From: Buttiauxella agrestis
GTDB taxonomy: Bacteria; Pseudomonadota; Gammaproteobacteria; Enterobacterales; Enterobacteriaceae
Direction: 5' to 3'
Assembly: GCF_900446255.1 (NCBI RefSeq)
Contig: NZ_UIGI01000001.1
Location: 1,018,763 to 1,082,762, forward strand
Length of the DNA stretch: 64,000 bases
The notes beneath the pieces are model-generated. The model saw nothing but the letters and a program-made list of their open reading frames with translations, was not told the origin of the DNA and ran no database searches. Positions 55,764 through 63,938 of the stretch are shown in pieces (position 1 is the stretch's first letter; every line of letters starts with the position of its first letter). The position numbers and the translations under genes are program-made.

Positions 55764-57425
55764 TCAGAACGAAATACGTCTGTAATTCTGATATTCGGGT
55801 TTCCAGAACATATCCTCTAGCTTATCTTCTAATTCAGATTCCATCATTCTTGTTGCCACACCATCTTCTGCCCCGGCAAGTGCAACGGCAATGGCAATTT
55901 TCTTAGATATTTCATGGATATTGGTCAGTTCAGGTAACAGCGCGCCATGTGGGTCTTTGAGTAAAGGTGATGAGAGCGCAAGGACTTTACTGGCGGCCAG
56001 GAACATATTTTCGGTCACACGTTTAGCATTTGACAGCAAAACTCCCAATCCAAGGCCTGGGAAGATATAAGAGTTATTGCACTGGGAAATAATGTGACGA
56101 TGGCCTTTGTACATGACCGGCGCGAATGGGCTTCCCGTAGCAATGATTACATTACCTTCGGTCCACTCAATAATATCCTCAGGTAACGCTTCCACGCGGG
56201 ATGTTGGGTTCGATAGGGGGAAAATAATCGGCGTGGAAGCGCAAGAATGCATCGATTTAACCACTTCCTCCGTAAACAGACCAGGTACACCGGATACCCC
56301 AATTAATATCGATGGTTGAATGCAATTAATCAGCGCCGCGATATTTTTGCCATCAGGCGAAAACGGCAAGGTTTCTCTTGCATGAGCGAGTCGATACTGG
56401 AAATCAGTTAATGCAGGTGTATCTTTTAATACCAGGCCATCTTTGTCGACAAGGAATATATGGCTTCTGGCAACGTCCTCATCGACTCCATCAGCTTTAA
56501 GCGCAGAAACAATGAGTTCGGCAATACCGCAACCTGCGGATCCTGCTCCCACGAACATAATACGTTGATCAGAAAGTGATGTCTTATTATGCAGGCAAGC
56601 CGCGAGAATAGAGCCTAATGCGACGGCCGCTGTTCCCTGGATATCATCATTAAAACAACATAATTTATCCTGATATTCTTTGAGCAATGGTGTGGCGTGT
56701 TGCAGTGCAAAATCTTCAAACTGCAACAAAACGCCAGGCCAACGGCGTTCAATTGCAGAAACCACAATATCAATAAACTCAAAATATTCTGCTTCTGAAA
56801 CGCGCGAGTGGCGAGCACCCATATACAATGGATTGTTTAATAACTCTTTATTATTGGTGCCCACATCTAACATGATAGGGAGACACTGGTGTGGCGCGAT
56901 GCCGCCGCATGCGGTGTACAGAGACAATTTTCCGATAGGAATGCCCATCCCACCGATTCCCTGGTCACCCAGCCCAAGAATGCGCTCACCATCGGTCACG
57001 ACAATGATCTTAATATCATCACTCAGGACATTTCGCAGGATGCTTTCAATATTGTTGCGGTCCTCCCAGGCGATAAAGACGCCTCGGTTTTTACGCCATA
57101 TCTCTGAAAAGTGTTGGCAGGCATAGCCCACCGTCGGGGTATAAATTAACGGCAGCGAAGCCTCAATGTTAGATGTGATGTAATGATAAAAAAGAACCTC
57201 ATTTGTATCTTGCAGGTTACGCAAAAAAACATGTTTGTCTTCATCAGTAATGAAGTTATTTAGCTGGAAACGTATCCGATCGCTTTGCTCGCCTATAGTT
57301 TCTACAATGGTCGGGATAAGCCCATGTAAATTAAATTCATTACGTTCACTATCACTAAATGCGCTTCACTTATTAAAGGTCGTGTTACTTAGCAGGGATT
57401 GCCCGGAAAGATGGGTGTATCGCAT
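55764..57425 (-). pseudogene. NAD-malic enzyme (MaeA-like) gene with an internal TGA
   Basis: From ATG 57425 the frame reads MRYTHLSGQSLLSNTTFNK, then TGA at 57366-57368, then SAFSDSERNEFNL and on to the stop at 55764 without further damage. The TGA stands where MaeA proteins have Gly (GSAFS), so one G-to-T change explains it. Catalytic motifs after the stop are intact: IYTPTVG, DGERILGLGDQG, FNDDIQGTAA, GAGSAGCGIAE. Total 553 codons against 565 in E. coli MaeA. A shorter product could start at a non-ATG codon near 57224, but would lack conserved N-terminal helices. Confidence 0.8.
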
Positions 57426-58001
57426 TTTACTCTCACTTGGTTTAATGGCTGACTGGTGAACATTGCCGGGAGGTATATTCCTAATTATTTTTTGATGCAA
57501 GTGAGCTAAATGACTCCTCGAATAGCTTATTCAAATAGGTTATATGCTTTTCGCAATACTGAAATGGTTGAGAATAATAAAAACAAAAAACTAACAACTA
57601 TAATTCTCAAAGAATTTATCTGAAACAATGTGCTGCACAAAAGAAACAACATTAAGACAGGTGTATTATTTTAAGGCGAAGTGCAACAAAATATAACTGG
57701 AAGGTGAGCGTTTATTTAATCAACAGCAGTAGCACCTTTCATTATGTGGAGTATTAATTTGCACTGGTCAGCCTGCACGCATAGCTAATGCTTTACTGAC
57801 GACAACATTGTGCACTTTTTTGTCTATTGCGCTTTTAACGCTATGTCCATTTTTGTCTATTTCAGGGAATGTATTTAATATTTTAGTGGGCGTATGATTA
57901 ATATTCAGAATAAATCCCTAAGTTGATGCATTTTTATTTTATAAATGTATCCCGTGGTTACTTTAACGGCTATCTAACTGTATTGCGAGGATGTCATCAA
58001 T
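57426..58001. other. Long AT-rich interval with direct repeats
   Basis: 576 bp without a gene between the divergent malic enzyme and membrane-protein genes. Two direct copies of TTTTTGTCTATT lie about 34 bp apart (57816-57828 and 57850-57862). No RNA gene or insertion sequence recognised. Confidence 0.5.
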
Positions 58002-58493
58002 ATGTTTAAAAAAATCTCTTTTCACATTATCCCGATACAAATTTTTCTTGGTATCTTTTGGTTTAAAAACGGATTCATTGATAAGGTTTGCGGTATTTTC
58101 AATGGACTGATGTCGCCAGAAACGGCTTACCATGGGGATACCTGGGCAGGCTGGAAGGAGTATATCGTTGGTACCTGGGACAAGAGCCAGGTGGGTCATA
58201 TTGTATTAAGCCCGCTGTTTGATGCACTTTTCCCGGTCTTAATTATTCTTCAGTGCCTTCCTTTCATCTTCATTATTGTTTCTATTTTGAAACTGGAGTT
58301 TTTGACAGATGCCAAAGCCCGTCCATGGTTGATGAAGAGTGCTGTAGCTTCATTATTTGTTACCAGCGTGATGTTGTTTAGCCAGACACTGTCCGGCGCA
58401 AGCGATGGTGAATATCTCTGGCATCTTCTGGCTGCGGGAATGGTTCTGATCATGTATATCAAAAATATTAATACGATCACCGGCAAAGCATAA
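58002..58493 (+). CDS. Four-helix inner-membrane protein of unknown function
   Basis: 163 residues with hydrophobic segments at about 7-25, 70-95, 108-128 and 135-155, and a GFIDKVCGIFNGLMSP loop after the first. The pattern is loosely DoxX-like but no family is certain. Divergent from the malic-enzyme pseudogene. Ends before a bidirectional terminator. Confidence 0.75.
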   Translation: MFKKISFHIIPIQIFLGIFWFKNGFIDKVCGIFNGLMSPETAYHGDTWAGWKEYIVGTWDKSQVGHIVLSPLFDALFPVLIILQCLPFIFIIVSILKLEFLTDAKARPWLMKSAVASLFVTSVMLFSQTLSGASDGEYLWHLLAAGMVLIMYIKNINTITGKA

Positions 58494-58530
58494 GCACTGC
58501 GCTGTAAATTAAGCGCCTATCAGACACAAA

Positions 58531-58562
58531 AAAGCCCGCCTGATTTACACCTGGCGGGCTTT
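58531..58562. terminator. Bidirectional terminator
   Basis: AAAGCCCGCC and GGCGGGCTTT arms between convergent genes ending at 58493 and 58571. Confidence 0.88.
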
Positions 58563-58570
58563 CAATTTCA

Positions 58571-59431
58571 TTATTCGTATTGCTGATCGCGCTCTTTGGC
58601 TGCTCGCTGACGGTCGTAATATTCATCTTCTGCTGTGATGATCTCATCCATCAGAGAATCCATATCCACGTCATGCTGTTCTTCAACGAAGAGACCGGTT
58701 AACACGGTTTCTGGCGTGAGCTTTCCATCTTCATACAACGCCCAAATTTCTTTCGCATATCGCGTTTTCAATAATTGCGGGGCGAACTGGCCATAGTATT
58801 CGGTGATGTTATTCACATCGCGTTCAAACATGGACTCGGCGTGGTTATTGGCGGCGGCGTCAACGGCTTGTGGCAAGTCGATAATGACCGGGCCGTGGGC
58901 ATCGAGCAGCACGTTAAATTCCGATAAATCACCATGCACCAAACCTGCGCACAACATGCGTACGATATTGCCGATCATGGTGTTGAAATCCGCAATCGCG
59001 CTTTCTTCGTCGAGGGTGACGTCGCTCAGACGTGGTGCGACTGCGCCGTCAGCATCGGTGACCAACTCCATCAACAACACACCGTCGATACACAGGTAGG
59101 GCTGCGGCACGCGAACCCCCGCGTTTGCCAGACGGAACAACGCCTCGACCTCTGCCGTTTGCCAGGTTTCTTCCTGTTGCTTGCGCCCGAACTTCGAGCC
59201 TTTTTGCATAGCACGAGCATTACGGCTATTCCGGACTTTACGCCCTTCCTGGTATTGCACCGCCTGCTTAAAGCTACGTTGCGTCGCTTCTTTGTACACT
59301 TTGGCGCATTGGATTTTGTCACCGCATAAAACAGTGTAAACGTCAGCTTCTTTACCGCTTTTCAGGCGCTGAAGAACATCGTCTATCAGCCCGTCATCAA
59401 CCAGCGGTTGGATTCTATTTGGGATTTTCAT
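58571..59431 (-). CDS. RIO-type serine/threonine kinase
   Basis: 286 residues. ATP-lysine candidate Lys44 (CAKVYK), catalytic loop LVHGDLSEFN (Asp168, Asn173) and metal-binding VIIDLPQ (Asp185) match RIO1 kinases; the N-terminal SGKEADVY is the RIO nucleotide loop. In archaea and eukaryotes RIO kinases act in small-subunit maturation; the role of the enterobacterial form is not established. Acidic C-terminus. Gene stands alone. Confidence 0.9.
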   Translation of the reverse strand: MKIPNRIQPLVDDGLIDDVLQRLKSGKEADVYTVLCGDKIQCAKVYKEATQRSFKQAVQYQEGRKVRNSRNARAMQKGSKFGRKQQEETWQTAEVEALFRLANAGVRVPQPYLCIDGVLLMELVTDADGAVAPRLSDVTLDEESAIADFNTMIGNIVRMLCAGLVHGDLSEFNVLLDAHGPVIIDLPQAVDAAANNHAESMFERDVNNITEYYGQFAPQLLKTRYAKEIWALYEDGKLTPETVLTGLFVEEQHDVDMDSLMDEIITAEDEYYDRQRAAKERDQQYE

Positions 59432-59598
59432 GCCGCTTTATACCTTATTTCTGACGCTTTTCGTACCAATAGCACCGTTGAGGATACGAGAAAATGTGGG
59501 AGATTTTCAGGCCGCATCGGTAGGAATACCGTAACTATATGTATTTTATTGCTTGTCCGCAGGTGAGCATTTAATTGAACAGGTGCCATGAAATGAAC

Positions 59599-60243
59599 CT
59601 AGCCGATAATTGTGATCCCCAAGCGATCCATTATCTGTATTACCTGATAATTATCCAGCTTAACGCCTTGTAAATCGGTGCCTCGCACGTCCAGGTCACC
59701 CAGTTCTGAATTGGTCAAATCGCAATGGGTAAAATTGGCTGCGCGCCAGTCAAATGAAGAAAATTCACCGCCGGAGAGATCGGAACCGCTAAATGTCGCG
59801 CCGAGTATCTGAGCGCCATTCCAGCGGTTTTCCCATAGCTCGCACTTCTCAAGCACCACCTTTGAAAAGTTGGCGTAGCTCAAGTTGGTTTTGGTGATAT
59901 AGGCACTGCAAAACCAGCTGCGAGTTGTGATCATATTCATAAAACTTGCGCCGCGAAAGTCCGCGCCCTGCGCCCGACACTCGCGGATTTCAATACCCAG
60001 TGCGCTGGCGTTTCTGAAATCTGCCATTGATAAATCACAGCTTTTGAAGGCCGCATCTTTCAGGATTGCCCGGTTAAAATTGCCACCTTGCTGGCTTTCT
60101 CTGTCATAAAACTGGCAGCCAATAAACTCGGTACCGGTCAGGTCCGAGCCTGAAAAGTCACAATTAAAGAAAGTGCTGTTCTCAATTTTCGCACCGGTAA
60201 ACTGATTACGACCCACTTTTTCGCCATTCAAAGCCAGATTCAT
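59599..60243 (-). CDS. qnrB-like: QnrB-type pentapeptide-repeat protein
   Basis: 214 residues, exactly the QnrB length. Right-handed beta-helix of A/S-x-L/F repeats throughout, with the family segments IENSTFFNCDFSGSDL, FIGCQFYDRES and FCSAYITKTNLSYANFSKV. Qnr proteins mimic DNA and protect gyrase/topoisomerase IV from quinolones. Differences from QnrB1 recalled from memory are scattered, so this is a chromosomal relative rather than a recent plasmid copy. A LexA box lies 10 bp before ATG 60243. Confidence 0.93.
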   Translation of the reverse strand: MNLALNGEKVGRNQFTGAKIENSTFFNCDFSGSDLTGTEFIGCQFYDRESQQGGNFNRAILKDAAFKSCDLSMADFRNASALGIEIRECRAQGADFRGASFMNMITTRSWFCSAYITKTNLSYANFSKVVLEKCELWENRWNGAQILGATFSGSDLSGGEFSSFDWRAANFTHCDLTNSELGDLDVRGTDLQGVKLDNYQVIQIMDRLGITIIG

Positions 60244-60253
60244 TGCAATTAAC

Positions 60254-60269
60254 CTGTTTATTTATACAG
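60254..60269. promoter_or_regulatory. LexA box of the qnrB-like gene
   Basis: CTGTTTATTTATACAG fits CTGT-N8-ACAG. SOS induction of qnrB through such a box is established for the family. Confidence 0.88.
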
Positions 60270-60378
60270 TCAATGATTGATTGTAACTGAATTGAGAGAG
60301 GGGGAAAACGGTTTGAGGGACGTTTTTTGTATGGAGCGTTGCGCCACTCGCAATAGACTGGTGAATGGCGCCAATCGT

Positions 60379-60666
60379 TTATTTCGGATGACGTGCGCGC
60401 ATTAGCCTTGTGACAGGCGCGTGGGTCTGCGGATCAAAATAGCGGCTCGGCCAGATGGTTTCGGCGGGCACGCCAATCGCTTTGCTTATTAGCAGTTCCC
60501 CTTTTGCCCACGGGCGTGTCAGTGCGTTGGCGAGCGTCGATGAACTTAAACCCGCGGCGCGGGATTCGGCTGCCAGTGAGGTGCCTTTTTTACGCAGTGC
60601 GGCGATGATGTCGGCTGGGTGCCAGTCCTGAAAGGGCAGGAAAGTGGGGCTGTGTGAAAGTGTCAT
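60379..60666 (-). CDS. Ner-like DNA-binding regulator (SfsB/Nlp family)
   Basis: 95 residues. DWHPADIIAALRKKGTSLAAESRAAGL and LANALTRPW form the lambda-repressor-like helix-turn-helix of Ner/SfsB; IWPSRYFDP is the family tail. Mu Ner represses the early promoter; SfsB affects sugar genes. Its ATG directly abuts the stop of a small leader frame. Confidence 0.9.
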   Translation of the reverse strand: MTLSHSPTFLPFQDWHPADIIAALRKKGTSLAAESRAAGLSSSTLANALTRPWAKGELLISKAIGVPAETIWPSRYFDPQTHAPVTRLMRARHPK

Positions 60667-60873
60667 TTACATCTCCTTGTAGTGATAACGACTACCACCG
60701 GAGCTGCGAAACTCTTTTGGTGGTAGCTCAGACAAGGTTCGCAGTACCGGCCTACAAGGACACCGGCCAGCCCGAAGGCTGCCCTGCCTGAGCCACCATT
60801 GAAGTTGTGAGTACAGTTTTTGAACTGTGCATCCAACAGGTGTGCGGAGACATTCACACTCAATGTAGAACAT
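60667..60873 (-). CDS. Possible 68-residue leader peptide before the Ner-like gene
   Basis: ATG 60873 has a good ribosome-binding site (AAGGATC). The frame starts MFYIECECLRTPVG, ends RYHYKEM, and its TAA touches the ner ATG. Two other frames over the same DNA also carry phage Ash/Icd-like segments, so coding is uncertain. Confidence 0.3.
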   Translation of the reverse strand: MFYIECECLRTPVGCTVQKLYSQLQWWLRQGSLRAGRCPCRPVLRTLSELPPKEFRSSGGSRYHYKEM

Positions 60874-60960
60874 TAAGTGATCCTTGTAGGTTTGACCGGG
60901 CTGCGAAACCCGGCTGCGGATTTTGCCGCAGCGGTGGCGACTATATCGTAAATCAAAGAT
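60667..60960 (-). other. Phage-derived Ash/Icd-like leader with C4-RNA-like hairpins
   Basis: On the minus strand two hairpins, CTGCGG-CAAAAT-CCGCAG and CCGGG...CCCGG, precede the leader. Downstream a frame reading SMVAQAGQPSGWPVSL, then interrupted by stops, resembles Ash/Icd-type phage proteins. Such regions in P4/P1-like phages carry C4 antisense RNA control. Assignment is from recall of these families. Confidence 0.4.
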
Positions 60961-61144
60961 GTTAACCAACCCGCTAATAGACGGAATGCGAGTTGTTTTC
61001 CAAAGAATTTTTCTGCGTTGCAGGAATTGCAAGGGAGTCGCGCCAGTCGCAGGCTGCAAGCCGCAGACATATAACAAAAAGTTTAATTTTATTATATGGA
61101 TAGGTTCATATAATCCGTTAACAAATTCACAACAGGTTAACGCG

Positions 61145-61546
61145 ATGAAAATTTTAGCGGCTTCTATCCTCTCCTTGATCAGCTTCAGCGTACTTGCAGC
61201 ACCCGAAGGAACGCTTAGTGTTCATATTCTCAACCAACAGACTGGTTTACCTTCGCAAGGCGTAGTCGTCGAGTTGGACAAACAAGAGAGTTCTTCCTGG
61301 AAGCACCTTGCGACTTCGAAAACGGATACCGGCGGCAGAATCAAATCACTTTTCCCGGACGCTGGTGATATGGAACCTGGCATCTATAAAGTGACCTTTA
61401 AGGTGGGGGATTATTTCAAAGCAAATAATCAGGAAACATTCTTCCCGTCAGTTCCTGTGATTTTTAACGTCACAAAGACGAATCAAAAGCTCCATATCCC
61501 TTTGCTGTTGAGTCAATACGGTTACTCAACTTACCGGGGGAGTTAA
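61145..61546 (+). CDS. hiuH: Periplasmic 5-hydroxyisourate hydrolase (transthyretin-like)
   Basis: 133 residues from ATG 61145 with signal peptide (cut near VLAA). The active-site His in SVHILNQQTG (about 27), Arg and the C-terminal YRGS signature are present. Hydrolyses 5-hydroxyisourate from urate or related cysteine-regulated substrates in the periplasm. Upstream in-frame codons to 60923 are not part of the gene. Confidence 0.93.
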   Translation: MKILAASILSLISFSVLAAPEGTLSVHILNQQTGLPSQGVVVELDKQESSSWKHLATSKTDTGGRIKSLFPDAGDMEPGIYKVTFKVGDYFKANNQETFFPSVPVIFNVTKTNQKLHIPLLLSQYGYSTYRGS

Positions 61547-61580
61547 GATCAGTTATCGTTAATTGCCTGAGTTTATTGAT

Positions 61581-61609
61581 GGCCACTGGCATTTGCTGGT
61601 GGCTTTTTT
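61581..61609 (+). terminator. hiuH terminator
   Basis: GCCAC and GTGGC arms followed by a TTTTTT tract, 35 bp past the stop. Confidence 0.75.
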
Positions 61610-61931
61610 ATGGGAGGGAATCTATTCCGATCACAATCTTAACTAGAAATCTGTCATGGTTATAATTGAATGTCGTGATCCGATGCGCATTTTAAAGATA
61701 TTTACCCTGGAAAAAGCTCACTGCTGAGATTGTTCCTGCTTCGAGAAAATCAATAAATAAGATATTTCATTTGAAAATCTGTGATGCTTGTTCATTTAAT
61801 TATTAATAATGCTAAATTACATAACTTTACATTTAATGCGTAAAAAAATACAAAAAATATACTTTCCCTTACATTTTTTGTGTGTGATATTCAGATAGCA
61901 CTTTTTGCACAATTTAATTGAGAGGGATTTT
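61610..61931. other. AT-rich leader of the microcin cluster
   Basis: No gene. Base composition drops sharply relative to hiuH. A possible promoter is TTGAAA (61771-61776), 18-bp spacer, TTTAAT (61795-61800). A partial Fur-like A/T stretch is present but is not convincing. Confidence 0.4.
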
Positions 61932-62282
61932 ATGTCTGGAATCAGAGAATTAAGTTTTGATGAGATTGCATTAGTAAGCGGTGGTAGCGCGAATGGTCAG
62001 GATGCGGGTGAACGCAGCAACTACGGGAATAATAATGCCCGAACTAGCTACGGCGGTCAGGCTAACGGTTTTCAGCCTAACTATGCAGCAAGCGGACATG
62101 GCTTACTCGATGGTGTATCCCGTGACTGTTTAACTTCTATGGCTATTGGTACTGCAAATGTAGTTGCCGCAGGTGCAAGCCGTAGCATTACTGGTTTTGG
62201 CACCGCAGCTGCATCAGCACTAAATGATATTGGTAAAACCTGTAACGATAATAATTCACGCAGTGGGCCTCCGTTTCATTAA
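61932..62282 (+). CDS. Class II microcin precursor (double-glycine leader, MccPDI-like)
   Basis: 116 residues from ATG 61932 (GAGAGGGA upstream). The 18-residue leader MSGIRELSFDEIALVSGG ends in Gly-Gly and matches class II microcin leaders, closest to the microcin PDI leader as recalled. The predicted 98-residue mature part has a hydrophilic Asn/Gly/Ser-rich start (1-39), then a Cys at 48, a Gly/Ala/Ser-rich membrane-like core (about 51-80), a Cys at 86 and a polar tail ending GPPFH. A disulfide between the two Cys is likely. Followed by a small membrane protein, an HlyD adaptor and a C39-peptidase exporter, the full microcin layout. The mature part is not identical to any microcin I know. 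Confidence 0.85.
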   Translation: MSGIRELSFDEIALVSGGSANGQDAGERSNYGNNNARTSYGGQANGFQPNYAASGHGLLDGVSRDCLTSMAIGTANVVAAGASRSITGFGTAAASALNDIGKTCNDNNSRSGPPFH

Positions 62283-62311
62283 ATGTATTGAATGTTAAAA
62301 TGGGAAGTATA

Positions 62312-62545
62312 ATGAATATTAGCAATTGCATAAGATTTTCAGTGAAGGTTATTATAGGGTGCGTGCTTATATCATATTTATTTGAAATTACTGGATATAA
62401 CCATGTGAATAACTTCGTTAACAAACTAGCTTTGTCATTATTTGTTACTTATGGCTCAATTAAGCTAGCAAAAGAAATATATGATTGGTCACTTTCTCTT
62501 TTGAAATGGTTAACTAAATCGCCAGTTTCAAAACCTTTTAATTAA
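62312..62545 (+). CDS. Putative microcin immunity protein
   Basis: 77 residues from ATG 62312 with GGGAAG directly upstream; an 85-residue version from 62288 is less likely. Two hydrophobic helices (about 6-28 and 38-55), short basic ends. Lies 29 bp after the microcin gene on the same strand, AT-rich. Immunity role inferred from position and small membrane form; no sequence family recognised. Confidence 0.65.
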   Translation: MNISNCIRFSVKVIIGCVLISYLFEITGYNHVNNFVNKLALSLFVTYGSIKLAKEIYDWSLSLLKWLTKSPVSKPFN

Positions 62546-62678
62546 TTAAAAATAAATAGTTAGTGAGTTTGTCTCACTAACTATTTACAGTGGTTTCATG
62601 CCTAGCCTTCAAGATAATCACAAGAGTTAGTTATTTTGCAGTCATAGTTTTCCTTTAAAGAAAACAAGAAAATTATAA

Positions 62679-63938
62679 ATGAAAATGAGTCTGTTTCGAA
62701 AGGAAGCTGTAGACCATCAAAACGATGCAGGACATGGAGATATCATTATTCCGACATCGTTTGGTATATCGTTCAGCGCAACAGCAACGATCGGACTGAT
62801 AGCTTTAATTTTTACTTTCCTTTATTGGGGTCAGTATACCCGTAAAGCACACCTGTCCGGCATTGTAATGCCCTCAACCGGGCTGATAAAAATAACACCT
62901 CAATATCCCGGATACATCACGGACTTAACGGTTTCGGAAGGTCAGCACGTAGCTGCCAGCGCCCCTCTTTATCACATCAGTGGTGAACGCTATAACGGGC
63001 AAGGAGCTGGAACGCTGGCAGCCATGAGCCTGTCACTGAAAACACAGTATTCGATGCTGACTTCACAGCAGACACTCGAGCAGCGTGATAACAGTCAGCA
63101 ACAGCAGGCCACCCGGCAACGCATTTCCTCCCAGCAGCCACAGCTAAAAAGTGCAGAAGAACGTCTCACTCATGCTGAACATCAGGTGCAGTTATCCGCT
63201 TCCGTTATGAGTCGCTATCAGAAACTCGTCGCCACCCATTACGTTTCAGATATCGAGTATCAACAGAAACAAATCGAGGTCTCTGCAGCACAGGAAAACG
63301 TCGAAAACCAGCGTCAGCAGCTTCTACAGCTACACACCACGCTGGATACGGCCGAAGACGATCTGAAGCACCTCATCACACAGGGCGAAAGCCGGCAGGC
63401 AGAGCTCGACAGACAACTTCAGGGGATCCGACAACAACAGCTTGAGCTGGCGGGCCAGGCAAATTTCACACTGACCTCACCAGTATCCGGCACCGTGGCC
63501 GCCATACTCGTCAGACAGGGGCAGTCAGCCAAAGCGGCAGAGCCGGTCATGACTCTGATACCGGATAATGCCCGCCTGCAGATAGAACTCTATGCATCCA
63601 GCCAGCATGCCGGCTTTATCCAGCCGGGGCAGCGCGTGGCCCTCCGGTTTGCGGCTTTCCCTTACCAGAAGTTCGGTGTTCAGTATGGAACTATCCGCGA
63701 AATCAGCCGGACGACGCTGACCGCCTCCGATTTACTCTCCGTATCCCCGGTAACCTGGAAGGAAAACGAAGGCCACTATCGTGTGATTGTGGTGCCTGAA
63801 CATACGTTTATCCTGGCTTACGGGCGAAACGAACCGCTGAGACCCGGCATGACCCTTGAAGGGGATGTCAGCCTTGATACCCGCCACCTGTGGGAATGGC
63901 TGACCGAGCCACTCTGGAGCCTTAAAGGAAAACTGTAA
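62679..63938 (+). CDS. Microcin export periplasmic adaptor (HlyD/CvaA/MchE type)
   Basis: 419 residues. N-terminal membrane helix (about 33-52), lipoyl-type half (YPGYITDLTVSEGQHVAASAPL), long coiled coil (about 110-260), second lipoyl half (LTSPVSGTVAAILVRQGQSA) and a beta domain. It bridges the inner-membrane exporter to TolC. Higher GC than the microcin and immunity genes. The stop overlaps the next ATG (TAATG). A start at ATG 62685 is also possible. Confidence 0.92.
   Translation: MKMSLFRKEAVDHQNDAGHGDIIIPTSFGISFSATATIGLIALIFTFLYWGQYTRKAHLSGIVMPSTGLIKITPQYPGYITDLTVSEGQHVAASAPLYHISGERYNGQGAGTLAAMSLSLKTQYSMLTSQQTLEQRDNSQQQQATRQRISSQQPQLKSAEERLTHAEHQVQLSASVMSRYQKLVATHYVSDIEYQQKQIEVSAAQENVENQRQQLLQLHTTLDTAEDDLKHLITQGESRQAELDRQLQGIRQQQLELAGQANFTLTSPVSGTVAAILVRQGQSAKAAEPVMTLIPDNARLQIELYASSQHAGFIQPGQRVALRFAAFPYQKFGVQYGTIREISRTTLTASDLLSVSPVTWKENEGHYRVIVVPEHTFILAYGRNEPLRPGMTLEGDVSLDTRHLWEWLTEPLWSLKGKL

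Noticed and set aside
61780-61830. Fur box before the microcin gene
   Set aside because: A/T-rich stretch matches only part of the consensus and the region is AT-rich throughout.
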